A DNA stretch of 64,000 bases from Apostichopus japonicus (lineage: Eukaryota > Echinodermata > Holothuroidea > Aspidochirotida > Stichopodidae), in the NCBI RefSeq assembly GCF_037975245.1, contig NC_092575.1, positions 17,697,810 through 17,761,809 on the forward strand. Direction: 5' to 3'. The position numbers and the translations under genes are program-made. This document shows positions 11,501 through 21,341 of this stretch, piece after piece. Under the pieces are notes generated by a model, which saw only the letters and a program-made list of their open reading frames with translations, was not told the DNA's origin and searched no databases. Numbering within the stretch: the stretch's first letter is position 1; each line of letters opens with the position of its first letter.

Positions 11501-13772
11501 CGTTTCAAACAAATTCAATGATCTGTAGGGGTGGGAGAAGTTTTGGTTCTTGTCAGAAGAAGTTGTGGTATTTTGAAATGAAATAGTGAAAGATGTTCTT
11601 TCAAATATGTGTTTTGTTATTTTTTTGGTTGAACTAGTTGTGAGTGTGTTCTTGGGGTTTGTTCTCAAAAAAAGTTTGCATCTGACGGATGCAAGCAATT
11701 TGAAGACTTTGCTTCCCTGGCCAAATCACTGCGTCCTGGACGCAGAATCCTGCGTTCGCAACAATGCTGGGCTAACAGGTACAGAATGTACCATAAATCA
11801 TATAAAACATAAATCATATAAAACACGCACTGGTATGTTAAGCCTCAGAAACCGTGCAACCAAAATTTGGAATTCACTGTCAATAACTTTAAAAACTAAG
11901 AAAACAAGCTCCACATTTAGTAAATGTCTTACTAAAGAAATTATCATGTCTTATTAATTATGATTTAGCTGCATAGTCGCATAGCAGCATATTCACATAT
12001 TGAAGCGTATACGTATTGTTATTAACATTATTTTCACTATTTTCTATCTTTTCTCCATGGGAGTCTTCTGTTTTGTTAAGCCAGCATAGGCTTTTCAGAA
12101 GACTTCCATTCACATTGTAATATTTATGTGAAAAAACAAATAAATGAATGAATGAATGTATGTAATTAACAGGTATGACCATTCAAGGACGTAGTTCTTC
12201 TTAGCTCACCTGTAAATGTCTTTATCAAAAAGATCTGCTACGAAAGCCAACAGCTTTGCCACAAAGTTGTCCTCGCCTTGTTCACCTTGGGCGGCCACAG
12301 CTACATCATATTTCTCCTTCAGATCCACCCATTTCTGTTGAAACTTGACATATTCTTGGCGCACTAGATCCAAGTGATTTTTCAGCTTTTCTTCTAAAAA
12401 GTTGTAAGCATACCAAAAGTTTTGTGCAGAAGAGATTAAAGGGAGAATAAAGTGGAAAAGGTATCAATTATTTTGCATCATTTTCTGAAATCGTGTTAGA
12501 ATGATGAATAATGAATACTCCTCGTGTGGCTTGTAAGGTTATCAGTTGAATATCAAGAACTATTTCCATATTCTGACAAGATGCACAATCAGGGATGGTC
12601 TAGAATGAGCTAATGATAAGAGTGAATATGTATAGTCATGGCACTTCATCAGGGAAAACAGCCAAAGCATCTATTATTGATATCCTTTCCTCATCTCCTG
12701 TTCTTTACAACCTCCCAGGATAACCTTCCCCATTCTGGGAGCTGTCAAACTAAGCAGGTAAATCCTCATATCAGCTTTAAATTTTAAGTGCCGTTTGATA
12801 TCATGAATTCGTGGCCATGAATCTATGACGGCAAAGTGTTGTGTTGGACAGAAATATTGCATACTGTAATTACAATGTGGGCTTCTTCAAAGATCTCCAA
12901 TATTTGGGATATTATGTTACTCATTTTTAATGCATTTGTGAACATTTACAGAATAGATATCAGATAACTTTAACTTTGCAGAGTATGGCACTTTTAATAC
13001 ATAGGAAATCTGTGATGAAATTCATGCTTGAAAAGTTTGGGTGAGCCCTAGGATTGTCTAACTTTTCTGTTTATATGTAAGTAGCATAGGCCTTTAATTG
13101 TTGCATTTAGCCTAGCCCACATACATTAAATACACTAGGGTATAGGGAGTGTGGGTCACACATGCAGTCACGTTGAACCATTTCATCCAAGGCAGTGATC
13201 TCATATAGACCTAACAATAACTTAGGCCTTGGCAAAATTGAAGAATTAAATATTTTCAGCATTGTGTATGCCTAACTGAGTGTTAGTTTAGTAAAAGCAA
13301 GGATCAGGAGGACAATCAAGTCCTCGTCAAGGACCCTTTGGAAGAGAAAAAAAGTTGTACTGCATGCAAGCTTGACTGTGCTTGGATTAAAATTATGGCG
13401 TGGCTAGTCTTAGGAACTCAACTAATATTAGCTGTTGGATAATTCCAATGTGGTCTGACGGTCAGTACTCATGGTCAAAAATTTGTGCACATACAGTACT
13501 TGGCTACAGTAGCTAGGCCATTGACATACATATTATGATTGCCGATGAGCTAGGCTAGGCTTCTGTGTTGTAGCCTGTTACACGAAAAACAGTTTCGTGC
13601 ATTTCATACTACGGTGAAATCGGATGATTTAAACATGGGCTTTGATTAATGACCATGAGGCGATTTCAGACACGTTTACGACAGTGACATTATCCGAATT
13701 AATGATTTCATGTCAAAGAACCATATAATTGGATAATACTCATCACGCCCATTCCCTCTTACCTTCGGCCAT
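189..13772 (-). CDS. ANKFY1: ANKFY1 (rabankyrin-5) orthologue, first six coding exons; 3' part lies outside the window
   Basis: Six minus-strand exons join in phase: 13763-13772, 12210-12393, 6473-6591, 2981-3116, 1185-1308 and 189-338. This gives 723 nt, or 241 codons. All introns are GT-AG. The protein starts MAEEEKLKNHLDLVRQEYVK, an N-terminal coiled coil, followed by a BTB/POZ domain (about residues 65-170, with AHRFVLAARSQYW and LLQWVYTDKVDLTSNDD). It continues into the segment containing YPLHAAIRNKREDIVFLYL, where ankyrin repeats begin. Order and spacing match vertebrate ANKFY1, a Rab5 effector on early endosomes that is about 1,170 residues long with many ankyrin repeats and a C-terminal FYVE finger. 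Those later parts are not in the window. The family is established knowledge; the exon model is read directly from the sequence. An odd feature is the array of truncated exon-4 copies in intron 3. Confidence 0.93.
339..1184. other. ANKFY1 intron 5
   Basis: Intron between exons 5 and 6. It holds a short (ATA)n run near 797-811, a fragment with the TTATATAGCGC wording common in marine dispersed repeats (about 825-835), and a minus-strand SINE reaching to about 20 bases from the exon 5 donor. I see no other gene in it. Confidence 0.7.
864..1163 (-). mobile_element. tRNA-derived SINE, copy 1
   Basis: Reverse-strand copy of the SINE also present at 43767-44151 and 46625-46977. It shares the central block with ACACCTGAGTGAAGAGAGGC, CAATGGAGATAAAGTGCCTT and the plus-strand end GGTCATTGGTAACTTGTCAC. 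The tRNA-like head is damaged: about 8 bases are missing near 1155. Its head end lies about 15-20 bases inside intron 5, next to the exon 5 donor at 1184/1185. The family name is unknown to me. Confidence 0.8.
1185..1308 (-). CDS. ANKFY1: ANKFY1 exon 5
   Basis: 124 nt. It begins one base before a codon boundary (phase 2) and ends in phase 0. It encodes (R)CEEALIGSVNVRNCITYYQ then TAEEINAAKLKSYCSEIITTYW. The acceptor is TCGTTTCCAG and the donor is TGG followed by GTATGCTG. The NVRNCI..YQTAEE wording is characteristic of this stretch of ANKFY1, just C-terminal to the BTB fold. Confidence 0.93.
1309..2980. other. ANKFY1 intron 4
   Basis: Intron with no further coding signal that I can see. It contains a G-rich run near 1810-1826, a long interrupted (TA)n tract at 2492-2562 and a shorter one at about 2755-2777. 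AT content is high throughout. Confidence 0.7.
2492..2562. repeat. (TA)n microsatellite
   Basis: About 70 bases of alternating TA with a single phase break near 2525. It lies in ANKFY1 intron 4. Short reading frames across it, rich in Tyr and Ile, are artefacts of the repeat. Confidence 0.95.
2981..3116 (-). CDS. ANKFY1: ANKFY1 exon 4 (full-length copy)
   Basis: 136 nt, entered in phase 1 and left in phase 2. It encodes GIPHNVGMTLLQWVYTDKVD then LTSNDDFILELLRAACKFKL and EVLQTR. The acceptor is ATTCAATCATAG before GTATACC and the donor is CAAG followed by GTAAATATTG. It aligns residue for residue with the BTB segment of ANKFY1 around the conserved LRWIYTDE motif. This is the only copy in the local array with the complete 3' half and a donor. 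The seven copies upstream of it (higher coordinates) are truncated. Confidence 0.93.
3031..3940 (-). repeat. ANKFY1: 118-bp tandem array of truncated ANKFY1 exon 4 copies, about 8 units
   Basis: Units start at 3031, 3149, 3267, 3385, 3503, 3621, 3739 and 3857, exactly 118 bases apart. Each holds the first 86 nt of exon 4 plus the 32 nt of intron upstream of it, including the ATAG acceptor. The first unit is continuous with the true exon. Each of the others stops at GACTTTATCTTA and runs into the next unit's acceptor region. Two sequence types alternate (GGTGAGGT/TCACC and AGTGAAGTCCACC), which suggests multi-unit duplication. The outermost unit (3857 on) has lost its acceptor by a small deletion. 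118 is not a multiple of 3, and using an upstream acceptor brings a TGA into frame in the next unit. Confidence 0.95.
3941..6472. other. ANKFY1 intron 3, remainder
   Basis: No exon or identifiable element apart from simple sequence: a TTA-type run at about 4331-4372, homopolymer C near 4587 and short A runs near 5363 and 5630. Small open frames here are short and resemble nothing I know. Confidence 0.6.
6473..6591 (-). CDS. ANKFY1: ANKFY1 exon 3
   Basis: 119 nt. It begins in phase 2 and ends in phase 1, encoding (S)DLTIRLDGQEIKAHRFVL then AARSQYWGVTDLQDVQSLDF and S. The acceptor is TTTATTTAG and the donor is TTTTCAG followed by GTGAGGC. It is the N-terminal strand/helix part of the BTB/POZ domain, with the hallmark AHRFVLAARS. 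An ATTA/AATT microsatellite starts immediately upstream of the acceptor (6597-6650), which leaves a weak pyrimidine tract. Confidence 0.94.
6592..12209. other. ANKFY1 intron 2
   Basis: Long intron. It contains an (AATT)n run at 6597-6650, a tRNA-like reverse-strand patch around 7965-8035 with a weak B box, a pair of similar GACGCAAG-rich stretches at about 10250-10325 and 11680-11755, and a LINE 3' end at about 11760-12160. A 104-codon minus-strand frame at 9437-9751 has no recognisable domain. The rest shows nothing I can assign. Confidence 0.6.
11760..12160 (+). mobile_element. LINE 3' end (Rex1/CR1-like), truncated
   Basis: The plus strand encodes RTGMLSLRNRATKIWNSLSI then TLKTKKTSSTFSKCLTKEII before a stop at about 11955. 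This is the usual extreme C-terminus of CR1/Rex1/L2-type reverse transcriptases, of the form RN..A..WNSLP....SFK..L. A non-coding tail follows and ends in a (TGAA)n repeat at about 12140-12160, as many of these LINEs do. Only the last few hundred bases remain, consistent with 5' truncation on insertion. It sits about 50 bases from the exon 2 donor. Confidence 0.75.
12210..12393 (-). CDS. ANKFY1: ANKFY1 exon 2
   Basis: 184 nt, phase 1 to phase 2. It encodes EEKLKNHLDLVRQEYVKFQQ, KWVDLKEKYDVAVAAQGEQG and EDNFVAKLLAFVADLFDKDI then Y. The acceptor is CTTTTTAG and the donor is TACAG followed by GTGAGC. This is the heptad-rich N-terminal coiled coil plus the lead-in to the BTB domain. The RQEYVK and LLA.VADL words match vertebrate ANKFY1 closely. 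Confidence 0.94.
12394..13762. other. ANKFY1 intron 1
   Basis: First intron, between the 10-nt first coding exon and exon 2. I see no exon, RNA gene or clear mobile element in it. Confidence 0.6.
13763..13772 (-). CDS. ANKFY1: ANKFY1 exon 1 (start codon)
   Basis: Minus strand ATGGCCGAAG followed by the donor GTAAGAGG. It encodes MAE plus one base, joining exon 2 to read MAEEEKLK, the same start as vertebrate ANKFY1 (MAEEE). The tiny coding exon was placed by phase, by the strong donor and by this match. The 5' UTR and promoter should lie at about 13773-13950; I see no TATA box there. Confidence 0.85.
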
Positions 13773-14131
13773 GTCAGCGAGTAAAAATGACCAATTGCAG
13801 GTGGGTGACCAGAATTAGCGAACGATTATATGCTACATCACCATTTTAGAAAACAACGACCTTTTATCAGTTCGAACGATCTCAAACAACATAAATTAGT
13901 CTCATACGAGCGACTTTGTTAACTTCTTATATATGTTTCGCCTTGTTTGGTTTCTTATGCTCGAGGGAGGGGAGGGATGGGGGAAGAGGAATTTCCAACA
14001 CTGGGAAATCGTGTATCTTTATGGCTTAGGTTCAAGTTATTGCCACATCCCCAAAGGTCTTTCATGCCGCTTGCGGCAATGCCTACAGCATTCACAGATT
14101 TTAATGTTTGTATGTCCTACATCTTGTTTAT

Positions 14132-14353
<222 letters not shown>

Positions 14354-15201
14354 TATTACTATTATCATCATTATTATTATTATTTTTATTCATATATATT
14401 TATTTATCTTTGTGTGCTTATGGGACCCAAACAGAAGCTTTCCTTTTGACACACGTTGTTATTGTCCCCGTCAACGACAACCAGATCGCCAAAGGTTATA
14501 TCGGCATTATCAGGCTCGGCATTTCTATCATGTTGGCGTTTAGTGCTTGGATCGCCCCACCCATCGTCCCTTCTCCCCAAAAAGGAAGATGCGTACGTTA
14601 AAAAAGCTTAGACTATTTGCATTCATGAGGCTCCGAGTTGTTTTTCCAGATATATTGAAAGATCTTATCTTACAATAAGGTTAACAATAGTTCTTTATGT
14701 TTCACCGGGACAAAACCCCAACCAAAATGTTTAGCTTATATGACAATGATATTAGTAAAGAACAACTTCCCCCTCCCCCAACCCCTAAGAAAAAGCTTGC
14801 TGTGTTTGGGAGGTATCCCAGCTTAATAGTCCATCTGGGAGCTGTCATTTTGTAAATCTGTGATGTCATATATTGTCAGTAGGACCTGAAACATTTAACT
14901 TTCTACTTGTTTTTCTTTGCTTATTTTCGAGGTGGAATGTTAACATTGAAACCACTACCGTCATTAGGTCATGCAACTAACTTCACTCATTTAATTTCAG
15001 CTCAGTTGATATCACAGCAATGCATTTGCTGATAGTCAACAATTCATTTCCTGATATCACCAATGCATTTGTTGATATCACCAATCATATGCTGATATCA
15101 ACGAATAACTGCTGATATATACGGCTCTGATTTCAATTAAAGACGAGCGCCACCACACAACAGCAAAGCTACGAATTCTGAAGTACGAGGAGGACTTAGA
15201 C

Positions 15202-15704
15202 CAGGGTTTCACTAACTTTATCCCCCACGAACCCCTGTGGATGTCAGAGTTGTCCACGAACCCCCAACTTCTGACACGATCTGAGTCATTGTTATAATAT
15301 AATACGCATAACAGTGCTTCTTAAAAGATCAAGTTCACAGTGTAATATTTTAATGAAAAAAATACACGAGATGAACAAATATTTATTTGGAAACTTCAAG
15401 ATCAGATCACGAATTGTTTCACGCATCGATCACCCATCACACACAATGAGACGGACGCTCCAGTTTTTTTTTAATTTTTATCAAATGCACGATACGGTAC
15501 TACTGTGGCAACATATGCGTATGGAACGCGAAAAAGAGTTTGTCGAAAGGTACGACTTCTGTACATTACTAAATTATATGATATATCAGATTTTAGTTCA
15601 ACAAAAAGTACTCTAGTTTTGACTTTCAGAAACGTCTCACGAACCGCCTGGGATGGACTCACGCACCCCCTGGGGGTTCATGCACCCCAGTTCGGGAACC
15701 CCTG
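15202..15704 (-). mobile_element. hAT-type MITE (CAGGGGTTCCC family), copy 1
   Basis: 503 bp. One end reads CAGGGTTTCACTAACTTT; the other, reverse-complemented, reads CAGGGGTTCCCGAACTGGGG. These are typical hAT terminal inverted repeats. Flanks ACTTAGAC and CCTTTGAC are an imperfect (6/8) 8-bp target duplication. A second copy lies in reverse orientation at 50641-51169, sharing the internal CTAGAGTACTTTTTGTTGAA. No transposase is encoded. Confidence 0.85.
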
Positions 15705-15756
15705 CCTTTGACAGGGTAAACTTGCTTGTTCAGTGCAATGTACATAATCTTACGTT

Positions 15757-15940
15757 GCTTCTCGGCCTTTTGGCTAAGATCATGTGTAGTATATGTTCCC
15801 TTTCGAGGGGAATGGTGATACACACCTGACGATGATCACACAGGCACAGTCCCGATGCAAGGGGACTGGGGTTGAGAGCGGATCAGTCGTTCGGTTTTTT
15901 GGTTTTTCGTGCCCAGGTTCTTTCTTTCCTGGGTGACTTT
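15757..15940 (+). ncRNA. U2-snRNA-like sequence with Sm-like site and terminal hairpin
   Basis: Bases 15757-15797 closely match the conserved 5' end of U2 snRNA: GCTTCTCGGCCTTTTGGCTA (stem-loop I), then AAGATCATGTGTAGTATATG with the branch-point-recognition GTAGTA kept. After that it departs from U2, but it remains structured: hairpin TTCCC/GGGAA (15796-15812), a perfect 7-bp hairpin CAGTCCC/GGGACTG (15847-15868), a U-rich Sm-like stretch GGTTTTTTGG (15893-15902) and a hairpin CCCAGG/CCTGGG (15912-15933). It could be a divergent snRNA-like gene, a U2 retropseudogene chimera or the head of a U2-derived SINE. The 5' homology is certain; the function is not. Confidence 0.55.
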
Positions 15941-16132
15941 TCTCAAAAAGTATCTTACCTCATTTGGTTAATGCAATGACGGTAAAGGAAGAAGCACAGA
16001 CCTTTCTTGACCGGCTTTCACGGGTTTGGGGAGAAGTAGGGAGAATGAAAATAGCAATGCCTCTGAGGCAAAAAGTCTTCTCAAAAGCTAAAAGAACTTG
16101 ACAACGGATCAGCGCGTGGCCATTGGCAGTGG

Positions 16133-16168
16133 TGCCAGGAAGTTGTTCCATAACAACTCCCTGGTGGT
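16133..16168. repeat. Palindromic CCAGGGAGTTGTTA motif, copy 1
   Basis: GCCAGGAAGTTGTT and AACAACTCCCTGG form an imperfect hairpin. Related palindromes occur at 27722, 48343, 56669 and 57360. Confidence 0.7.
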
Positions 16169-16519
16169 ATATAGTAGCTGTCCTGTTAACATTTAAACTT
16201 ACTCCTTTTTTAGCGCCTCCGATACAGGTTTGAGTGTGGGAAGAATAAATTCTAATAGACATTTAGTTTACGGTCATTGACGTACACAGGTATGATATTG
16301 GGAAGGCAGAGCCGTTCAAAGCCACACAGAGACCCCGGTGAAACTACTTGAGTATCCCTTGCATTAAGAAGACGAAATAATACCGTTTCGATCCGTCGGA
16401 AGTTAGGATAACCTGGCCGGCAGGCTAGGGACCAGCGGCGCCGGCACGGGGGGGGGGGGGGCGGGTGCTCCCAATCGATTTTCTACCTACGTAGGCGGCA
16501 TTATGATGGATTACTGTTG

Positions 16520-16619
16520 CAAGGGCGTAGGAACCGGGGGCTGGGGGCGCCAGCCCCCCCCCCCCAGTGAAAAATATGGGGGTGGAAGTATCATTCCGCC
16601 CCCGGTCCGCAAGTCAGAA
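16520..16619 (+). mobile_element. hAT-type MITE fragment (CAAGGGCGTAGG family), copy 1
   Basis: Begins CAAGGGCGTAGGAACCGGGG, the same end as in complete copies 31389-31765 and 40130-40450. It breaks off after CGCAAGTCAGAA. The second end is missing, so this copy is truncated. Confidence 0.8.
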
Positions 16620-16818
16620 TATACTAGAGAGACTACTAGACTTACTAGAGAAACTAAATTCATCGTGCACATAAATTGATCATATTTATACGACTAAAGA
16701 AAGTCGAATTGCCAATACTGAAGTTCCAAAACTTAAGTTGAGTGACCATTACCCGATATATTTCACTTGGAAACATGCTGCCTCACACCAAGCAACATCT
16801 ACGGTGGCATCCTCCTAT

Positions 16819-17113
16819 TAGATATATCCATCCGCTCGATTGTTCTCCTTCAGGAAAAGTGCCACAAAGCAGCAGGAGAACATCTTTTGTGACCTGTTAT
16901 CAATCATGATCTAGTTTTTTTGTGGCTTGCATGTTGAAGAGCATGAATGGAAGTACATGTGGTGGGAAAATTGAGTCAATTGAGGCAATTTTAAATAAAA
17001 GGCCAACTTGTCAGCTATCAGGTGATGGGTAGCGTTTAGCTAGTGAAAACTTTATCTAGACTTAGAGACCACATTACTTTTGTGTAAGTCAATGGGGCTT
17101 TTAATGGGCGTAA
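16819..17113 (+). repeat. Dispersed repeat, copy 1 of 2
   Basis: Direct-orientation homology with 47880-48330: both contain AGGAAAAGTGCCA, ACCTGTTATCAATC, GGCCAACTTGTCAGCTATC, GCGTTTAGCTAGTGA and GGGGCTTTTAATGGGCGTA. The second copy has about 130 extra bases (48050-48190). The type is unknown and I see no coding capacity. Confidence 0.75.
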
Positions 17114-19562
17114 GCTACCCTAAAACGACAGGTCACGAAACCATGAAATATCGTGTGACAAATAAATTTGATGTAAATGCGTTCAAGCATGACATACGGA
17201 ATTGTTCTTGGCAATCTGTGTTGCAGGTAACAGACGCAAATCGGTCGTTAGAAAATTGGGAAAATATTTTTTCTAAATATTGTAACTAAGCATGCTCCCC
17301 CAAAAGAAAACAGGGTCAAAATAATAAAAAAAAATAGCCCTTGTGGTTCAATGGTGAGATAAGCCTTGCCGTTAAAATGAGGAATTTGTCAAAATTAAAA
17401 GATCCAGAGACATATCGATTCCATGGAGACACAAAGTTGTAAGTTTAATTCGATCGGCTTAACAAAGTTACTTTAGAGATTCTATTGCTATAAAAACAAA
17501 GGCAATCCCAAAGCTATTTGATAACTCAACTTTTTAGAACTGTGCATTCCAATGATATATAATATGAAGAGTCAGCAGAAAACAAGCAGGATAATCAACA
17601 ATATTTACAGTAACAGATCCAATTGATATCGCTGATTCATTTAACGAATTCTAAGTTTACGTCTTTATCGTCTAAGTATCTTATTGGTGTTAACAACAAT
17701 GAGGATAATGATGATTTAGCAAGTGTTAAAGAGTTTGTTTCTTCAAAAACGCAATGGTGTTACATTCCAGATTCCAGAGATGACTGTGAATTTTGTCTAC
17801 AAATCGCTTATTTCATTGGATGTTACAAAAGCCACCGGTCAATGGACGGGATTAGCGCCTATCTTCTTAAGCTATTTGCTGGTGAAATAACAAACACCAT
17901 CACCCATGTACTAAATATAGTAGCATCAGAAACTTCGTCTTTCCTACTAAGTGGAAGAATGCCAAAGTTGTTACTATTAACAAGAGTGATTCAAATCTAG
18001 AAGTATCCAAATATCGACCCATTTCAATCTTGCCTGTATTATCTAAGTTATTAAAAAAAAAACACGTTCATGGTGCTTTATTCAAGTTTTTATAAGTATT
18101 TGGTCTAATACGAATGTCCCAGTCAGGTTTTAGAGAAGGGCACTCTTGTGAAATTGCATTACTAAAGATACTTGACGACTGGAATAAATCTATTGATAGC
18201 AGATATCTTATAGGATCAGTATTTCTAGACTGTTGGCATGTTTTAAGTCGTATTTATCTGATAGACAACAATCTGTACATATTAATCGTGTGCTTCCCCC
18301 CCCCCCCCTTACTGCCAGTAACATGTGGGGTGCCACAGGGGTCAATTCTGGGCGCGTTACTCTTTGTTTAGTTTATTAATGACATTGGTCAAGGTATTAA
18401 TCATTGCTCGGCGGATATGTATGCAGATGATACAACATTTCATATGAAAGGCAAGTCTTAAGATGATTTAAATAACAAACTTAATGAGGATTTGGCTAGT
18501 GTTGCAAGAAAACAAATTGGTTATTTAGACAAAGTCTGTAATCTATTCTAAATAACAAATTAAATGTTACCGTCGAAGATACTTTAACAGAACGTGTATG
18601 TTGTGAATTATCTTGGAATGAACAAGTCGATTCTGTTTGCAAGCTCGTTTCCAGTAGATTGGCTTTATTTCGACGTATAAAACCATTCATTGATACCAAT
18701 ACTTGTATTCTATTTTATAATGAATATATTTTACTGATGTTTGAGTGTTGTAGTTTAGTATGGGGTATTAGCACTGCCAGAAATGTTCTCAGACTTAGTC
18801 GGCTACAGAAGGCTGCACCAAGAATTCTCAAGATTCTCAATGCAACTTTTGATGATTGATCCGAAGACCTTTTTAAAAGCTTTACACTGGTCTTCACTCG
18901 TAAACGATTAAAATGTAAAAGATTGACAATGTTCTATAATATACATAACTTCTCCCTTAGGTCCACCACACGAAACCATGTATTCTTAGTGTATGGTAAT
19001 ACCCAGTATCATCAGAAAACAGTTTATGTTGCTGCTACGAGTGGAATACGTTATCAAAGGAGTGTAAGAATGCCAACTCATTAAATACCTTTAAATGTTT
19101 CATCCAGGACTTTAACTAATTTGCTTATGCTCTAAATTTCATTTCATTGATTGTTCCATTTAATACTTTATGCGTTTGTCAATTTTTCTTACAAAACAAT
19201 ACCTTTAAAATGACCGATTAGTAGTCAATATTTTCCTGCAGGGCCGTTTCGATTTTCTCTTGCTTTTAATCGCAACAATAAAAGGGGTTGATTAGTTTTA
19301 CAAATGGTTAAAATTGCGGTTTTTTACCTAGTTCTCACTCACTCACTGCAGTTTGATAACACTTACGAAGTCCTTTCTCGTTGTCAATTTTAGATGTATA
19401 TATTTTTGCTTTTCCATTGGCATCTATAATTCACGTTTGTATTCTTATTGTTCTTATTTAATTTTGATTCTACTTGACATGTGCTTTTGTATTTCAGGGC
19501 ATCGTGGGAGACTAGCTTTACGCTGACCTACTTTACCATTTTCAGTGAAATAAATAAGTAAA
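17113..19562 (+). pseudogene. Decayed non-LTR retrotransposon (CR1/Rex1-like reverse transcriptase)
   Basis: Successive plus-strand pieces in shifting frames give the parts of a LINE ORF2 in order: post-endonuclease linker (KYRVTNKFDVNAFKHDIRNC, about 17145-17330), MDGISAYLLKLFAGEI (about 17840), KYRPISILPVLSK (about 18010), SGFREGHSCEIALLKILDDW (about 18120), VTCGVPQGSILGALLF (about 18320), YADDTT (about 18418) and the thumb/C-terminal part FRRIKPFIDTNTCILFYNEY (about 18670). Several stops and frameshifts, plus a poly-C run, make it inactive. The 3' tail ends near 19562 in TAAATAAGTAAATAAA. A foreign fragment interrupts the 3' UTR at 19187-19380. The intact family would encode endonuclease plus reverse transcriptase; the endonuclease is not visible here. 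Confidence 0.88.
19187..19380. repeat. Copied genomic fragment inserted in the LINE 3' UTR, flanked by 11-bp direct repeats
   Basis: The stretch matches 19662-19844 nearly base for base, from TTCTTACAAAACAATACC to ACTGCAGTTTGATAACACTT and ACGAAGT. It is flanked by TTGTCAATTTT on both sides (19176-19186 and 19381-19391), so it looks like an insertion into the LINE tail with a target duplication. It ends just inside the exon-edge sequence of the duplicated gene. Confidence 0.75.
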
Positions 19563-19838
19563 TAAACATTAAAAATCAGCCTAAGCACAAAGCCCTATTT
19601 AAAATGCCCGGATGCAACACTGACATCAAGCCCGCACCGAGAAGTAGCATTGTGATATTCTTTCTTACAAAACAATACCTTTAAAGTGACCGATTAGTCG
19701 TCAATATTTTCCTGCAGGGCCGTTTCGTTTTTCTCTTGTTTTTAATCGCAACAACAAAAGGGGTTGATTAGTTTTACAAAAGGTCAAACGTGCGGTTATT
19801 TACCTTCTCACTCACTCACTGCAGTTTGATAACACTTA

Positions 19839-19910
19839 CGAAGTTCATTCTCATGTATAGCAACTTGGAATCGATGTACTCCAGTGACTTTGCCCATTGT
19901 CCAATGATGC
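19839..19910 (-). pseudogene. Exon-like segment z, unit 1, with 7-bp deletion
   Basis: The minus strand reads IIGQWAKSLEYIDSKLLY up to the deletion. Compared with unit 2, where it continues HFAPENEL, seven bases are missing, so the frame shifts just before the conserved donor GTAAGTG. I do not recognise the protein. The deletion suggests that this copy is decaying. Confidence 0.5.
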
Positions 19911-20069
19911 CCGAAGAAGAGGTGGAAGAAGCCAACCCCCCCCCCCCCCACCCCCCTCCCCCAACATACACACACGTTAAAAGTCAAGTAAGTCCTTTTC
20001 CTTGGTTGATGGAAAGAAATAAACAAAATATCGGAACGGAAAGAGATCGGTGTGATTACATATCATCAC

Positions 20070-20156
20070 CTCAATATCCTCGTAAATATGCTGCTCCTTG
20101 AAGTAGTACGGCAAACAGCGAAGGACAGCAGTTCGTTTTGCATTAGCATCAGGTTC
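20070..20156 (-). CDS. Exon y, unit 1, of an unrecognised gene
   Basis: 87 nt with acceptor TTCCATTGCAG and donor GAG followed by GTGATG. In phase 0 it encodes EPDANAKRTAVLRCLPYYFK then EQHIYEDIE. The identical exon recurs at 22787-22873. It joins exon x in frame. No family is recognised; the residues suggest a soluble helical protein. Splice signals are good, but expression is untested. Confidence 0.6.
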
Positions 20157-20254
20157 CTGCAATGGAAAACAGAATGCAAATATGCATTGTGGTTTCGATG
20201 GTGTAATATGAGCAGTTTTCTTCATGAATCTGATGTAATGTATAGTGAGGGTGT

Positions 20255-20605
20255 ACATGTTTACAAGGGTATCACGATTTGAGAGGTCGGCCCAAGCTTC
20301 CAGTATTGAGATATCGTGATTACAGGGTTTTCACAATTTGACCCCTGGTGACTCCAAATGACCATTGCCCTCCACCAATACAAACGACCTTTTGTACTTA
20401 ATATGGTACTTCTACACACCAAATATGAAGTCTGCCCATGCTTCTCATCTTGAGATATCGTGTTTACAAGGTTGTCACAATTGGACCCCTGGTGAACCCA
20501 AATGACCTTTGATCTCCACCAAAACAATAGGCTTCTTGTGGTACTTCTACACACTAAATGTGAAATTGGTCTGACCTTTTCTTCTTGAGATATCGTGTTT
20601 ACAAG
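20255..20605. repeat. Diverged minisatellite of about 125-bp units (GAGATATCGTGTTTACAAG family)
   Basis: Three imperfect units, each with ACAAGG(T/G)T, (T/G)GACCCCTGGTGA, CCAAATGACC and CTTGAGATATCGTG. Reverse-strand relatives lie at 53290-53560 and 55360-55810, and the duplicate is at 22975-23325. It is a dispersed repeat with no coding content. Confidence 0.8.
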
Positions 20606-21341
20606 CATGGGCGTCACAAAGGCACTCACTCACACACACATACACGCATACGCCATCATGAATGCAAAGGTTACGATTATCATCGAAACCAAATATCATT
20701 GATTGAATTAAAATTTCAAAAGTTAGTAGTGCCATGTATGTTTAGGCAAATTTCAGACTACAAGTTTGGACTATATACTTTATCAGACTTACCAGGAATA
20801 TTCACAGGGATAATAATCACCCTCTTAATTAACAAAAAACTGAAATCTCTCTGTCGACAGATTAACATTAATCTACGACATTGTGCAATAGCACCAAAAT
20901 ATTGGGTTCAAAATTCATTTCTACACAGAGGATCTATTTTTATTAAAAAGGGATCTTAAATGATTTGATTTATTGTATCTTTATTAATATTTCCTTATCA
21001 TTTTCAGTTGACTAACATTTTGAAAGCTGTTGATTGTGTAACTAACTCTAAATTGCCTTTAATCGCTTTTGTTTTTATGGAAGTTATCTATCATAACTTT
21101 TTATTCTCTCCTATTCAAAATTGTATTTTATGCGTTTTATACTCGAATAAAGGAAACAGAAACTATAATTAGATCTTTCAGCAAGGACATGCTTCTCATG
21201 AATTTCTGTGTGCTATTAAAAAGAAGTTACTACCGGCCCCACACCCTAGATCCACACTTGTTCAAACATTTACTTCTTGGATGCCAGCAAATATAAAGTG
21301 AAATGATAAAAATTACCATAAATTGATTATGCAAGACCAAC

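Noticed and set aside
15757-15940. Normal U2 snRNA gene
   Set aside because: Only the first about 40 bases match U2. The canonical ATTTTTGG Sm site and stem-loops III/IV of U2 are absent, so it is reported only as U2-like.
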